This document shows, in pieces, positions 1 to 12,475 of a DNA stretch of 64,000 bases. Position 1 is the first letter of the stretch; every line of letters starts with the position of its first letter. The position numbers and the translations under genes are program-made. The stretch is from NCBI RefSeq assembly GCF_047495875.1, contig NC_092463.1, positions 4,287,057-4,351,056 on the forward strand, given 5' to 3'. The DNA comes from Pithys albifrons albifrons. Lineage: Eukaryota > Chordata > Aves > Passeriformes > Thamnophilidae. The notes below the pieces were generated by a model. It worked only from the letters and a program-made list of their open reading frames with translations, searched no databases and had not been told where the DNA came from.

Positions 1-330
1 TTGGAGTTGGGGATGGCCATTGGAGACCCCGGGGCTGTTTGAAGACCCTCAATACTTGTAACAGTTCAGCTGTTAGGAAGACAAATAAATGGAAGAGCCC
101 ATTAATCCCCTTTGGGTACTCGGTGCCTTTTGCCCTTTTATCGCAGCCTTATTAGGTTCCTACTCATCTTGAACCAGGAGGGATGAATTGAAGTTGTTGA
201 GCGCTAATTGGCAAAGACTTTTCATCGCGGGCCAAGAACTTTCACTGACTTGAAAGTAACTTCGCCGTGGGGAGGATCGGCAAATTTTTGCCTCGCCATT
301 AAAACAAAACCCCAAAGTGCCATTGGGACT
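1..330. other. candidate conserved noncoding element
   Basis: No repeat signature or open frame of note. The block keeps CpGs (around 121, 141, 201, 227 and 262-293) in otherwise AT-rich DNA and has a homeobox-type core GCTAATTGG near 204. This slow-evolving look is typical of vertebrate CNEs near developmental genes. It is inferred from composition only, since no alignment was possible. Confidence 0.3.
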
Positions 331-1804
331 CAGTGTGGTGGTTTAAAAAATTATTAGCAGGGGAAAAAACAGAGAGGGAAGTGCTAAATTGTTGGGCTTC
401 TCCTTCATGAGTGTGTTGGCAACTTATATTTGCTCTTTAAAAGAGAGTCACGGAGGTGGATGTGGCAGAGGGGGATCCATCCTGGAATGCAGTTGAAATC
501 CACGTGTCTTATGTGTGTTGCTGAAACCTGCTCGTGGAACAGACTTCCCAAAAGGAGTGGAGATGATCTGTGATGGGGACCATCATTCTTGGCAGTTTGC
601 AGCTGCTCAAGCATCAGGCAGAGCAGTGCTGAGGTTTCTATATGCCAGTGGACAATTCTGGCTGCCTTGGAGTCCACCCTGGTTTTGGTGATGGCATTTA
701 TGGATGAGAAGTACTTCAGTGTGGAGGCACTTGAATGTTCTCCTGTGAATTGGATTCAATGTTGATTAAATGTAAGTGCTGTATTAATTTGGAGGTATTT
801 ATTGCCCCCTCTCACCACGTCCCCCATTGCATGTTTTAAGTAAAGAAGAAAACTTTTCCCAAGTTCTGAAAGCATCTTATTTATACATGGTAAGTGACAA
901 TGTCGTGGGCCACCTCTACTTGGAAGACACTGAGGTGGGGATTTTAGAGCACAAAATCCTATTCAGGGGACTCATGGAACAAGGTGCCCACATTCAGGGC
1001 AGCATCTCTCACTGGGATGCCAATCTACCCACACTGGCAAAGCCCACCCATTCCAGAGTCCTCACCATCTTTCCAAGGACTTCCAAGACTGGGAGCTTGG
1101 CATTGTGCTAAGTGAGCAAACAGGCAGCTAAAGCTCCTGCAGGTGCAGTAGGGAATGAAGACATCATTGTCAATACCTTTGGAAAGGATGTTTGGTTTGG
1201 ATCTTCCTGACAAAGTTGGAGTGAGCACTGCTGAATTTGCCTGTGCCAGGTGTCTGTGAGACCCTGCCCAGCTCCACAGCCACCAAGGGCCACACAGGGA
1301 GGATGGAGGATGCTGGTGGCACCATGTTGTCCCTTCTGCGGGAGTATTTGAGTGCTCTTGAGTATTCTGGAGTTGTAACACGTCACTATTAGTCAGACAC
1401 AGCTGAAGTTTGGAGACAAAACATCTAAGAGGAGCATAGGATGGTTTAGGGGGGTCTTTTTTGTCATGTCCTTTGATTTGGAGGTAAAGCCACATTAAAA
1501 AATGGCGTCTGAAGAACTCTGCTGCTCCTGAAGCCTCCCCAGGGAGGATCTGCTCCTGTTTCAGGCCACAAAAACTTGCAGGCCCAAATCACTGCCAATT
1601 TTTTCCTAAAATTTATTATATCCCCCTTGCTGCCTCTTGGCCCTTCTTGTTATATTCAAAGTTGACATTTCAATAAAAGCTTTTTTGAAACAGAGTAAAA
1701 ACAAGGAATGAGTGTAAACTGGAATAACTTTATTCAGATGAGTGGAGCTTGGGTGAGTTTGTGCTGGTGGAGAGCTGGGTGGAGATGGTGCTGTGATTGA
1801 CAAT
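331..1804. other. single-copy noncoding DNA
   Basis: Short open frames occur on both strands but overlap one another, have no recognisable domain and lack supporting splice or start context. No transposon tail was seen. I see nothing more specific here. Confidence 0.5.
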
Positions 1805-2147
1805 CTCCATCCATCCTTCCCTCCATCCATCTCTCCATCCATCCATCCATCCATCCATCCATCCATCCATCCATCCATCCATCCATCCCTCCATCCATCT
1901 CTCCATCCATCCATCCATCCATCCATCCATCCATCCATCCATCCATCCATCCATCCATCCATCCATCCATCCATCCATCCATCCATCCATCCATCTCTCC
2001 ATCCCTCCATCCATCCTTCCCTCCATCCATCTCTCCATCCATCTCTCCATCCATCCATCCATCCATCCTTCCATCCATCCATCCATCTCTCCATCCATCC
2101 ATCCATCCATCCATCCATCCATCCATCCATCCATCCATCCATCCACC
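1805..2147. repeat. (ATCC)n microsatellite, about 343 bp
   Basis: A nearly pure ATCC (GGAT on the minus strand) tetranucleotide array, interrupted by CTCC and TTCC variants that cluster at 1815-1835, 1885-1905 and 1993-2090. Neither strand of the repeat contains a stop codon, so all six frames stay open and give false proteins of the IHPS type (plus) or MDGW type (minus). These are not genes. The longest uninterrupted run is about 1904-1994. Confidence 0.97.
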
Positions 2148-3180
2148 CTTCACAGCCTGCTTCTAACCAACTGGAGAGCAGAACAAACCAAGGCAAACAT
2201 ACTCATTATCAGTGAATTTTATCAGCAACTCTTTGTTGGTCAGACTGCAGCAAAACTGGGTTTTGCTGGTGAATGAAGAATAGACATAATGGCCTTGAGG
2301 AAGATGAAGGTCAGCCTGGATACTTCATGAATATGAGGGTTGTCACTGTTGGATTAAGAGAAGTTCTCTGTAAGTGATTGTTTTCTGCCAGCATTTGGGA
2401 AAAGAAAAAACAAGAATTTACCACTCGATTGCAAGCTGTGGTCTGGCATCAAGAAAATGGGATTTTTTTAGAAATCCACAATCATAATTTTGATCTTTAA
2501 ACTTAATTGAACTAATTCAATTAGACCATGCCAGTCTTGCATTTGATTGAAGACTGCAGTCTGGTTTTGCTGGAAGGTAAGAGTGAACCATGAATAATTC
2601 TGACTAGATATGAAAGAGGATTTTTCTCTCTTGTGGGGGCCGAGAAGGGAGGTCGGAGCCTCCTTTGGTGTGGTTATCACACGGCCCCAAAGTGTTCATT
2701 TGTGTTTTGCACAACTTATGCTGATATTTGATCAATACACCCCATCACACATCACATCAACTCTCCTCCAAACGCACTGAGACCTCTTTTGTGTCACGCA
2801 AAAATCATGACATGCCAAGAGGAGGATTCAGCTCCTTCACTTGCTGTTTTATTCAGGTCCATTTGGGCCACTGTCACCTTCAAATAATCCCAGAAAACAC
2901 GAGAAATGTGGGCAATATGGGCCAGGTGTTTGTCCTCCAATCCGAAGGCAATGTCCTATCGAGATCCCTGGCAAATGGGTGACCTCCAATATCATTGAAA
3001 ATACTGGGTTTCATTGTGCTTTCCAATTCAGTTGCATTATTTATAACATTTTAATTCTCCTTGTTGTCCCTGGTGTTGAAAGCCACTAGTTTTAAGAAAC
3101 CCTGGGGACCCCTAAATACCTCTTTTTTTTTTTTTCCCTTCTCCCAACTGGGCTCTAGCTTTTTACCATTTCCTTAATGT
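2148..3180. other. single-copy noncoding DNA
   Basis: No repeat family or coding signal was recognised. A poly-T tract lies at 3122-3135. Small open frames are uninformative. Confidence 0.45.
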
Positions 3181-3830
3181 TTGCAGCTAGAAATACAGCT
3201 TAAGTGGCATTATGCTAAGTAATTATTCTTACAGGATGTGAAATGAAACAAATTTTGCACAGCATGAAATTATTCCTGCCATGTATGGCGTTCAGTGGCA
3301 GATTTTCCCGTTTGGACCATAAACAAGGCTCGGTGGCGACGGAACGACACGGAGAGGAGGAGGGGGGAGGAAAAAAAAAAAAAACCACTACCAAAGGTAA
3401 GTCCTTGTAGCAAAAATATTTTTGGCTGGATCAAATATTAAACCTGCTACTACAAATTTCACGCTTCGCATTCCTAACGCCGGTGCCAAGGGATGATGCC
3501 AAAAATTAATTGGAAATAATCTTGCTTGCCTTGTGTGCTGCATCCAGCAGAGGGCACAACGGATAAGAGAGATGGGTGCGATGCCGAAGCCGCCGCCGTT
3601 GATAAGGCTGTTTGGAATTATTTCTGCAAAAATATGTAGCAACATGCTTTGGTGCTTATTTACATTTGAGGATGTGGTCTGGAATGGAGGGTTTAGATTT
3701 ATGACTGTTCCTCCCTCCTCTTCCCCCTCCCCAATCCCCATCAATACGTGGGAGACTTTGATGTTTTGCCCACTTTATGTTTCGTTAAACTGCTCGTTAA
3801 AGTAAAGGCAACTGGTTTAATCTTTGGGTA
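3181..3830. promoter_or_regulatory. candidate conserved noncoding element / enhancer
   Basis: The block retains CpG dinucleotides (GGCTCGGTGGCGACGGAACG near 3327-3346, ACGCTTCGC near 3461, GCCGAAGCCGCCGCCG near 3582-3597) next to AT-rich stretches. It contains a FOX-type ATAAACA at 3319-3325, AATTAATTGG near 3505 and an exact CTCF core at 3544-3555. No repeat signature and no plausible exon. The regulatory role is inferred. Confidence 0.4.
3544..3555 (+). promoter_or_regulatory. candidate CTCF binding site
   Basis: CCAGCAGAGGGC matches the CTCF core consensus CCASYAGRKGGC at every position. The next two bases (AC) also fit the extended motif. Such a match in repeat-free, CNE-like DNA is a reasonable insulator or loop-anchor candidate, but 12-bp matches also arise by chance. 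Confidence 0.45.
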
Positions 3831-5317
3831 TCTTCAATTAAAAATTCAACTCTTGGCTGCTAACAGGGAGAGGATGGATCTTGTAGCAGCGTGTTCTTCC
3901 AGCAGTGTTTTCACATGGGTTTCTGTAGGTAAATAAAAATGTTGTTACAGAGTGGGGGAAAAGGATAAGAAGATAAGGAGGAGAATATTGCCCCTTTTAT
4001 TGATGGAAAAATATGAGTTGCTGGTTGATAAATAGCAAAATAGTAACAGGGAAGGGAAACTTTCCCATTAGTTTCACGTACTATAAAATAAATCCTATGA
4101 TTGCATTAGGAAGGAAATAGGTGGGGAGAAGATGTAAGAGAAGCCTAAAACAACAATTTTTTAAAAAAAACCTGGCTAATAATTTTTTTAAATTATTTGG
4201 ATTCAGTGAATTATGGAATGGACAAAATAGACCACGATGCTGATTTTGCTAATGCAGAGTGTGTGGATATTCTTAAATACAGTCAGTGTTCAGAAACACA
4301 TCTCCAAAGAACAGGCTTAACAACGCTTAAAGCAGCCTCTCTGATTGGGGGAGAATTTTTTTTCATAAAGGATACAGGTCAGAAAAAAACCTGTTAATAA
4401 GTTCTTCCCACCATCCTTGTTTGGAAAGCCTGATGCTTCCAATAATTCCCGGTGCTTCCAGCCTCCCTTGCACAAGTGGGGCGAAGAGGGAAGGAAGAGA
4501 AGGAGGGGGAAACATGTGCTAGAAGAAGTAGAACAGCACAGTCTTTCTCAAAGAACTGAAAAATGTATTTCATGCTGGTTCCTTCCAGTTTCACAACATC
4601 TAAATAGATGCTGCCTTGGAACAAGTCAACATTTGATGCAAACAAACCTCAGAGCTCAATCTGTGCAAGAAAAAAAAAAGAAGTCTGTTTTCATGTTCCA
4701 GCCTCTCCCTATCTTGTTTCAGGCTTTTTGTTTAAATCAACACTTTCCAACTGTGTAGATTTTAGCTGGAGGTTTTTTTCCTTGGTTGTTTGTTTTGGAG
4801 AGGAGGGGGGTTGTAATTTCCCAACGTATGGGAGATAAATGAGATGTTTAAAGCGCCTCAGTGGAGTGGCATAAAAGCTGGGAAATCAGAGAGATTGTAA
4901 ATCTATGTTTGTTTTAGAAATAAAATAAAATAAATCAAGCAAGAGCAGGTTAGAGCTGCTAATACTGAGCTGATTAAGAGCAGCAGTTACATAAAAAGCA
5001 GCCAGAGTCCATATTGTAAGTATTATTGCAGCCATGAGAAATGCAGCTCCAAAGCTTTTAAGGACTGGTGTGGAGCTTTTTTTTCTTAATTTTTTGTGAA
5101 TTAAGTGCTGATGAAAGGTATGGGATTGACAGCTTTGCAAACTCAGTGCTGCTGTTTAATCACATAACCCCTGGGAGTGCCTACAAGACCTGCAGGAGCA
5201 AGTTGTCCCAGACCTCTGTTATCTCTGGTTTTAGGGACAGAGATCACTGAGTCCCCTTAGTCCAGGATCTATTTGTAGATCCCTACAAGGAGAAAGCATC
5301 CAAGAACTTGCTAAGTT
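3831..5317. other. single-copy noncoding DNA, AT-rich
   Basis: No transposon tail, RNA gene or coding exon was recognised. Short A and T runs occur at 4159-4168 and 4669-4679. Open frames at 4.2-5.1 kb are short and have no domain. Confidence 0.45.
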
Positions 5318-5446
5318 GGGAAGTGTTGGAATCACCATCCCTTGAAGGGATTTAAAAACTCTGTGGATGTGGCAGTTGGGAACATGGGTTAGTGGTGGCC
5401 TTGGGTTGGGGGGGAACAGTTGGGTTTGATGATTCTCACTCTTGCC
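5318..5446 (+). mobile_element. CR1 LINE fragment, 3' end, diverged
   Basis: The sequence follows the end of CR1 ORF2 and its 3' UTR: a version of 'GTGGAATCACCATCCCTGGAGG', then 'TTTAAAAACTCTGTGGATGTGGCA', then 'GGGTTAGTGGTGGCCTTGG', and it ends in GATGATTCT. Substitutions and a poly-G slip near 5406 mark an old, dead copy. Confidence 0.85.
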
Positions 5447-8400
5447 ATCCCAAGCCACTGTGCAATCTTTGGGTTAGCACAGTTGTCTCTCAGCCCCCAA
5501 ATGCCTCCCACACCTTCTGCCAAGCTGGAGAGTGGTGAGCAGTGGAAAGCCACAGCTCTAACGAGGCAGGAAGGCAAGGGCTGCTGCTGTTCTGTGGTGA
5601 CTGAACTGAAACCCCCAGAACTGGAGGTGCAGAGCCTGAGGAGGAGGGAAAGCTGCTCCTGCCCTTCCCTTTGGTGGGGTTTCACCCAATATATTGGAAA
5701 TGTGCAGCAGACTTGGCAGGTGGTTCTTTTTGTCCTTAGAGGGAGTAAGAGATATGGAGACTGAGTGAATCCATTACAGGAGGTTTTGTATCCCCTCCTC
5801 TCGGTGAGAACAGGCTGGCTGCTCTCTGCAAACTCATGGCAACTGGGACTTCCTCTGCTAAAGAGTTTCCACTATTCTGTCCATGTCCTTCACTAGAGAC
5901 CTTTCCTCTGCAGCTCTTCCTCCAGCATCAGCCAAAGGGAATGTCCCAATTCTGGACTGTCCCTCTCCCACTGAGGCATCCAGGTTGATGGTAGTGGGTA
6001 TTTCTACCACTCACATGGCAGTGGCAAGCAGGAATTACTACTGGGAATGACAGAAATTATTTGAAGTCAGTTTAGATTAGATTAGGTCATGTTTTTTCTG
6101 CTGTTGAAACATTTCTTGTGATGCTGCATTCACCAGCAGTGAAATGATTTGCCTCATCTGGAGCATTATTTGACCTTTTGGTTTCAAAGGCTTCTTTCTT
6201 ATAGGACCCTTTCAAAATGGAAACTATCCATGTTCAAAATTAGAACTCATACATTTTATTTTTTAGGAAAAAATTAACAACCTCACCCCTGAATTTTCAA
6301 ACCCAAATTCTGCAAATATAAAATCCTAATAATTATATTTTTGATTATTTTAAAAAATACATTTCTAATGCATTTCTTGTGGCTGAAACATCTTGAAATC
6401 ATGCTGAGTACAAACAGGTTTGGTGTCCCAGGACTACTTTGATTTAGATAGTGCTTATTCAAAATGTTCTATGTACCTTCACCTGCCACTGCAAACATTA
6501 TTTGAGGTCCTCGTGGGGACAGGTGGATGCAGTTCCCAGTTCTTTATTGCCAAAGCAGAGAAACACAAAAATATGGGAAGAATAAAAATTAGTTTACTCA
6601 TCTTTTGGTCTTCTCCAGGGTCATGAACATCATGGTGGGAGATGGTGGAGAGGGTGAGGACTTTGCTTGTGTCCAAACTGTCACTGCTGGCCCGTGTTCC
6701 CCAAAACTGCCCTACAGCTCCTGTCTCCCAGGAACCCCCCATGCCACTGCTCTCCCATTCTCTCTCACCCTGAGGTACAGAATGGAAACCCTTCCATGGT
6801 TTCCAGTCATGTCCAGCTCAAGCTGGAAGGTGACCCTGGAAGGTCAGCACATCCCTGCAATCCTAAATTCACATCTCTGCAATTTCCTGCAGTTGCCTCT
6901 GTTTCCTCAGCTTCACTGATGTCTCATGGAAAATGGGACGTATCCTGACCTGACTCCTGACTGGGTCTGCAGGATGGGAGCACTGCAGGATGAGGACACC
7001 TCTCCAAACACCCCTTCACATGAAGCCTTTGCATCTCAACCTCCTCCCTTCGCAGCAGCCCAGGGAAGCCTCTCCTGGAAGGACACCAGGCTGCATCCCA
7101 TCCAGCACAGCCCTGGGTGATCCATCCCATCCCAATGCAGCAATCCTGGAGGAATCCAGGGGATTGCATGGTTAGGAGTTCCTTCTCTCAGTCCGTGCTG
7201 GAGGAAGCCCAGGTCAGCATCTCAGGTGTAGGTATCTGCAGTGTGGGAAATCTCACACAAGGTGGCAAACCCTTCTCTAGCTGGAATTTGCATTTTCTGA
7301 CCACAGAAAATAAGCAAATTGCCCCATTTAGCTCTCTTGGTGTACAAGGTTGGGAAAAACCAGGATTTATACAGGCATGCATAAGCTAAATATTGAAATA
7401 TGACTGAAACAATATTTTAGAGCTCAGGCCCACTGGTATATTCCACTCCAAGCAAACATTCAACATCAACTGGCAACTGCCTAGAAGAAAATATATGAAT
7501 AGAGACAGCAGGAATAAGTTACAATGGGCCAATTGAGCTGTTTCTAAGAGGAGAAAATAAGTGCAATTGCTGATTTCTTTGGCCTTATTCTCAGCTGCTT
7601 TGTGCCACAGCAAAGCCTTGTGCTGACTGTGCATGGGCTTAGCTGCTGCACAGAGAAGAAAAGGATCTTCTTGGCTTTTATTTTGTTTTAGTGGCACCAA
7701 GAAACTCCTTGTTGTGTGCAAGACAGTGTCCAAAAGCCGTGGTCAGAGCAGAGATGGAGTGGGAGGGATGCAGAGAGTCCAGGGAGGGGAAGTCTCAGCT
7801 AATGCACAAGGAAATAAATGATCTGTGGTCAGTGATGAGGCAAAGGCAGTTTCTGTGAGTCCCTCCTGTCCCTTTGGTCCCTCTAAGGAAGGCTTGGTGC
7901 ACTCAGAGCTGTCCAGGGGTGCTGAGCAGTTGGCTGCACAACTCAGCTTGGGATAGCTGGGAGAAACAAGTAGTGTGTCCTGATTCATCCTGGTGGCTGA
8001 TGAGAAGAAAATCAGGATTGGGTGTGTAAATGCATCTCCAGAGCTCAGATTTCACTATGGGACAAGAAGAATTTTCCAAAATGGTATGTTGCTTTCTATT
8101 GAGACATGTTGGTGGAGAATTAGCCTGGAGGAAATTCATCATCTATCCCTGTAGATACAAAGGATGTCCAAGGATGCTGTGGTGGGGCAGAGGTTTGTGC
8201 TCATGCAGTGTGTCACCTAAGGGTGACAGAAGGTGTGGAAGGATAAGCCACACCCAAAGTCACTCTGGCAAGTCTGTACCCACCTTTGTGCAGGTGGAAA
8301 TTGTTCCCCACACATGCCTTGTGCAGCTGCCCATGTAGGATGCTCCTGTGGCTGGTCTCACTATCATGGTGAGGGTCTTCCTGGCCTCTCCAGTGTTTGT

Positions 8401-8735
8401 GTGTCTCTGAGGTGACATCTCCACACATGTCAGAAATTACACGGAGTAAAACCATAGAGTGAGTTGTCCAAAATACAGAATCCTGGCTCAAGGCAACCCT
8501 AAAGCACGGATTGCTGGACTGAGGGATGTGGCTGGGGAAGGTTGCTCTGAGCTTCTTCCCTTCCCTCATTTCTACAGGGTTGGAAGTGGAAAAACACACT
8601 TGCTGGACCCAAAACCTGGCCAAAGAGAGATGTGGCCCTGTTCTTACAGCTGATGTCACCTTCCTTTGGTTCGGGCTTCAGGCTTCCCTGTGGGACTGCC
8701 TGTCCCTTGTTGTGTGATCTGCGGCAGGGGAGAAA
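5447..8735. other. single-copy noncoding DNA
   Basis: About 3.3 kb with no recognised repeat, RNA gene or exon. The stretch 6240-6370 is strongly AT-rich; 6660-7200 is GC-richer with overlapping short frames on both strands, which argues against coding. Confidence 0.45.
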
Positions 8736-9455
8736 TCATAGAATCGATTGGATTGGAAAAGACCTCCGAGATCATCAAGTCCAACCCTTGGGCCAACTCC
8801 AGTCCCTTTACCAGATCATGGCACTCAGTGCCACGGCCAATCTCAATTTAAAAACCTCCAGGGATGGGGAATCCACCCCCTCTCTGGGCAGCCCATTCCA
8901 ATGCCTGAGCACTCTCTCTGCAAAGAATTTCTTTATGATCTCCAGAAAATTTCAATTTCCCCTGGCAGAGCTTGAGCCCATCGTGCCCCCTTGTCCTATT
9001 GCTGAGTGCCTGGGAGAAGAGACCAACCCCCACCTGGCCAGAACTTCCCTTCAGGGAGTTCTAGACAGTGCTGAGGTCACCTCTGAGCCTCCTCTTCTCC
9101 AGGCTAAACAACCCCAGCTCCCTCAACCTCTCCCCACAGCACTTGTGCTCCAATCCCTTCTCCAGCCTCGTTGCTCTTCTCTGGCCCCGCTCCAGCCCCT
9201 CAATCTCTTTCCTGACCTGAGGGGCCCAGAACTGAACACAACACTCAAGGTGTGGCCTCCCCAAGGCAGAGTCCAGGGGAAGGGTCACTGCCCTGGTCCT
9301 GCTGGCCACGCTAGTTTTGATCCAGGCCAGGATCCCATTGGCCTTCTTGGCCACCTGGGCACACTGTTGGCTCCTGTTGAGCTTCCTAACTATTAGTGTT
9401 ATTCCTGTCAATTAGTACCGCCAGATCCCTTTCTGCCCTTTCCCCAAGCAGAGCA
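8736..9455 (-). mobile_element. CR1 LINE, 5'-truncated, young subfamily
   Basis: On the minus strand this is the last part of CR1 ORF2 (reverse-transcriptase thumb and C-terminal end) plus the 3' UTR, ending at 8736 in TCTATGATTTC. The frame around 9061-9411 encodes the diagnostic stretches [18 protein letters not shown] and [16 protein letters not shown]. At about 9390-9455 a diverged [10 protein letters not shown] segment marks the 5' limit, with a frame break at the join. Autonomous activity is impossible: most of ORF2 and all of ORF1 are missing. It is very similar to the copies at 16.8, 20.9, 30.1 and 44.1 kb. The long plus-strand frame across it is an antisense artefact. Confidence 0.95.
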
Positions 9456-9640
9456 GGTTGTGTCTCCCATGATGATGTCCAATCATTCCCTTCCTTTTCC
9501 CTTTCATTCCAAACGGGACTGGACCAGATAGAAGAGCCATAAGCACATGTGTGTCTCTCAGACCTTTTTTGCCCAAGTCCGAGCCAACTTGGCCACACAC
9601 ACTGGAAACCCTGGAGGGGAGGGGGATGCCCCTTATCCTT

Positions 9641-10450
9641 CCTTTGACACGTCCAGTGCTCTGCGGGATGCGAGGAAGGGCTGGGAGCAGGCAGGGAACA
9701 CGCACCAGCGCTGCACGCCGTCCTTCCGCTCCTCTCTCTAAGTCCCTGACATATAATCTCGGTCCTGATTTGGTCTCCACCTCATCTGGCTTGTGTAAGC
9801 TGCTTCCCGTGACCTTTCCTCGGCGAAGGGAGGAAGGGGGAGGGATGGGGGGCATGTGAGTAGAGCCAGACCCTCCTGCCAGCGGGCAGAGGGTGCTCTT
9901 GCCTTGCATATCCCGCTCCCTCCGGATAGCCGAGGCTGTTCCCCTAGAAATCAGCCCTTTTCCAGGGAAAAGGGCCCAGGGATGCCCGAGCATCCCCTCC
10001 AGCCCAGCGCTCTGGTCACGGATCTACTTCATTAATATTCCTGCTCTGGTGGGTGGGTGGGTGGGTGGAGGCAGCGCCGCGTTTAACCTACTTTATTCAA
10101 ATAGAAAAACGTGTGTGGTGAAGTGAGAGGGAGATACCGGCTCTGCCGTAATTCCAGATTTAATTGGAAATTTAGTAAATCTGCTAAAATATTTAGTGGT
10201 TTCAATTTTTTCCCCCCTCTCCTGCAAGAAACAAAGGATCCCGGTTTATCGTGCGTCTTTCAACAACTTTAATTTCATTTGTAGATTAAGGATGGAAGTA
10301 GCATTTCCACTCGATTGCATACTGGGCATTAAGAAGACAAAAACGTTCATTGTTTGCCCGAAGTCGGAGGGGTTTGTGCAGACATTAAGCTGTAGGTGGC
10401 ATTCTTTATACCTGACATCAGGACGCTTTTGTCAGCCGTTCAGTTGACAG
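9641..10450. promoter_or_regulatory. candidate conserved regulatory block, CpG-retaining
   Basis: The left half (9641-10080) is GC-rich with many CpGs; the right half (10080-10450) is AT-rich yet keeps CpGs (CGCGTTTAACC, AAACGTGTG, TACCGG, TCGTGCG, CCCGAAGTCGG). Homeodomain-type cores include TTTAATTGG near 10159 and ATTAATATTC near 10031. A G-quadruplex motif sits at 10051-10065. There is no repeat, and the overlapping frames have no domain. This is the most enhancer- or promoter-like part of the window by composition. A role as an alternative promoter cannot be excluded. Confidence 0.45.
10051..10065 (+). other. G-quadruplex motif
   Basis: GGGTGGGTGGGTGGG: four G3 runs with single-T loops, a form known to fold into a very stable parallel quadruplex. 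It is part of a short (GGTG)n tract at 10048-10068 inside the CpG-retaining block. Confidence 0.8.
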
Positions 10451-10956
10451 GATTTTCTGCTGACCCCTCCGAGGTGTGTGAAGCAGTGAAAACAACCCAA
10501 CCATTCCTGCCAGGTGATGAGGAGGACTCAGGGAGAAGTGGGGAAACCTTAACCCAACCCACCGGGCAGAGGCTGATCGAAAAAATTGGTAATTCCATTT
10601 TTTTTTTTTTTGAGAGAGAGAGCATCTGAGAGAATTAAAGAGCCAAGAGTTGGTGGCCTTTCCTATAACACTATCAACAATAACCCTTGCCCAAGAAGTG
10701 GTCAGTGGGAGAGTTTTTATCCCAAACTCATGAATATGAGGTTTTGTATGCCCAAGGGTTTCATGCCCACTCTTTTGGTGGTAGTGCTGGGAACAGAGGG
10801 GAATTAGAGGGTGGGATCCTGGGCTCAGACCCTGGAGAGTCATGGGTTGTGGTTCTAACCAGCATCAGGTCCATCTCAGGTGATATTTTGTACCCATGAA
10901 GGACAGGGAGTGACTGTGCAGACACCAGAAGTTGCACTTCCATGTATTATTATACA

Positions 10957-11005
10957 TCGATGATCCTTGTGGGTCTCTTCCAACTCAGAATACTCTGTGA
11001 TTCTG
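10957..11005 (+). mobile_element. CR1/SINE 3'-tail fragment
   Basis: GATGATCCTTGTGGGTCTCTTCCAACTCAGAA... and the ending CTCTGTGATTCTGAG match the 3' tail of the SINE at 14.1 kb. Upstream sequence shows no tRNA-like head, so this is a severely 5'-truncated CR1, or a SINE that lost its head. Confidence 0.75.
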
Positions 11006-12080
11006 AGATATAAACCTCTGTTTTGGTCTTAAGTGTCCACCTTAGTCTTAAATGCCCACCATTCCTGAAAGTAATCTCGCACCTAGAGAGGATTTTGGTC
11101 TTGCATGTTTTCCGTTGTTTATTTCCCTGCATTGATGAAATTGCTCCCAGGAAAATCAGTGTGAGGTTGGCCCTTGGTCAGCTCGGGGCAGGGCTGCACA
11201 GGGTGCCTGTGCCAATCCAGCTTCTTCGGTTTTATTACTATTTTTTAAAATAATCCTTTGTTTGTATTTTCTCTCAAAAACTCGGCCCAGCCCCTTGTGA
11301 AGCCACCTTTTGGTAATTCTCTTAACTACTGTAATGCAAACTCACCACAAAAGCTCCTGGAGAAATCAAGGCTTTTGTGAACACCAGGCATGAAGAAGAA
11401 AATTGTCCCCTAACCTTTCAGCCATCCTCATTTTCAGGGGAGCAAAGGACAACCTCTGGAGGTACAGGGTGGGTTTTTTATCTGTGGCAGTTAAATCAGA
11501 TTTATTAACATGCCACCTTATGAAGGTGGGAAGTAACATTTGTTTTCCTGGGTCTTTAGGGAATTTATCCTGCCATCATTAAACTGGATTTTAAACCACC
11601 ATTTAATGTTTTGTTATTTTTCTTGGGTGCTTTTTTTTTCCTTTTTTTTTTTTTTCCAGCATCCAGTGTTAATCCTGCAATTGGAAACCACAGTGGATAA
11701 AAGTACTGTGTAACTTGCTTCCAGAACAAATAAGGTACAGCAGCTAATTTTAGTTTCAGGTTTCAAGGAGGGGGAGAGGAAGGGGGTAAGGCAGCACCTT
11801 CTCTTTATACCATGAGACAGCCTTCAAGTGAGAAAGCAAAAATTCCCAAGCCCGGATCTGGTGAATGTAGAAAAGGTTCATTTTCAAAATTGCAACAGCC
11901 TGTACTTAGGTGATATTAGAAGACACCATGACAGTAAAGTAGTTTTATGCATAGCGGCTTAGCTAACATTTTGAGAACTAGTTTAGTGAAGCTATCAGGT
12001 TTAAAAATACCAAGCCACAAAGTTTTAATGAAACTATGCTTGGATCAAAGTACCATAAAGAGCATCCAAGAACTGCTTAA
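11006..12080. other. single-copy noncoding DNA
   Basis: Contains poly-T tracts (11631-11655) and no recognised element. The quiet AT-rich sequence at 11860-12080 may be part of the neighbouring CNE-like block. Confidence 0.4.
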
Positions 12081-12475
12081 AAGATCCTTGAGTGGAAATT
12101 AGAATGGATCTTCAGGATTTATTCTGTAAAGCCTGTCTATTTTGACCTTTTTTCAGTCTCATATTAAGGCAGCTGAAAGTGTGTTTTGTTTGGCTAATGC
12201 TTGGGACTCGCCGGAGCTATTAGGTCTGTTAAACTGAGGCTGCCACTAAAGTTTTAGTCTGCATTAATTGACTGATAAGGACTTGGGAATCAAATGGCTG
12301 AAGGAAAGGGCTATCATAGATTTTTTTTTCCTCTCTTCCTTTGCTTTATTTCTCTTTGCACTTCATTTACATCCTGAGCCCTATTGGTGATCCAGATTTG
12401 AATAAAGCCACAGCTTAAGCAGCGATTAGATCTCAATAGCTTGGATTTTCAATGAAATTGTGGCATCGGGGTTTT
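12081..12475. other. candidate conserved noncoding element
   Basis: Repeat-free, AT-rich sequence with isolated CpGs (GACTCGCCGGAGC near 12207) and TAATTG-type cores (GCATTAATTGACTG near 12262). No open frame of interest. Called on appearance only. Confidence 0.3.

Noticed and set aside
1606..2276. Long frames on both strands encoding MDGW- or IHPS-repeat proteins
   Set aside because: They follow from a stop-free ATCC tetranucleotide read in all frames; the array is a microsatellite, not a gene.
8632..9396. 254-codon plus-strand frame
   Set aside because: It is antisense to the 3' part of a CR1 ORF2; the sense product on the minus strand has clear CR1 reverse-transcriptase motifs.
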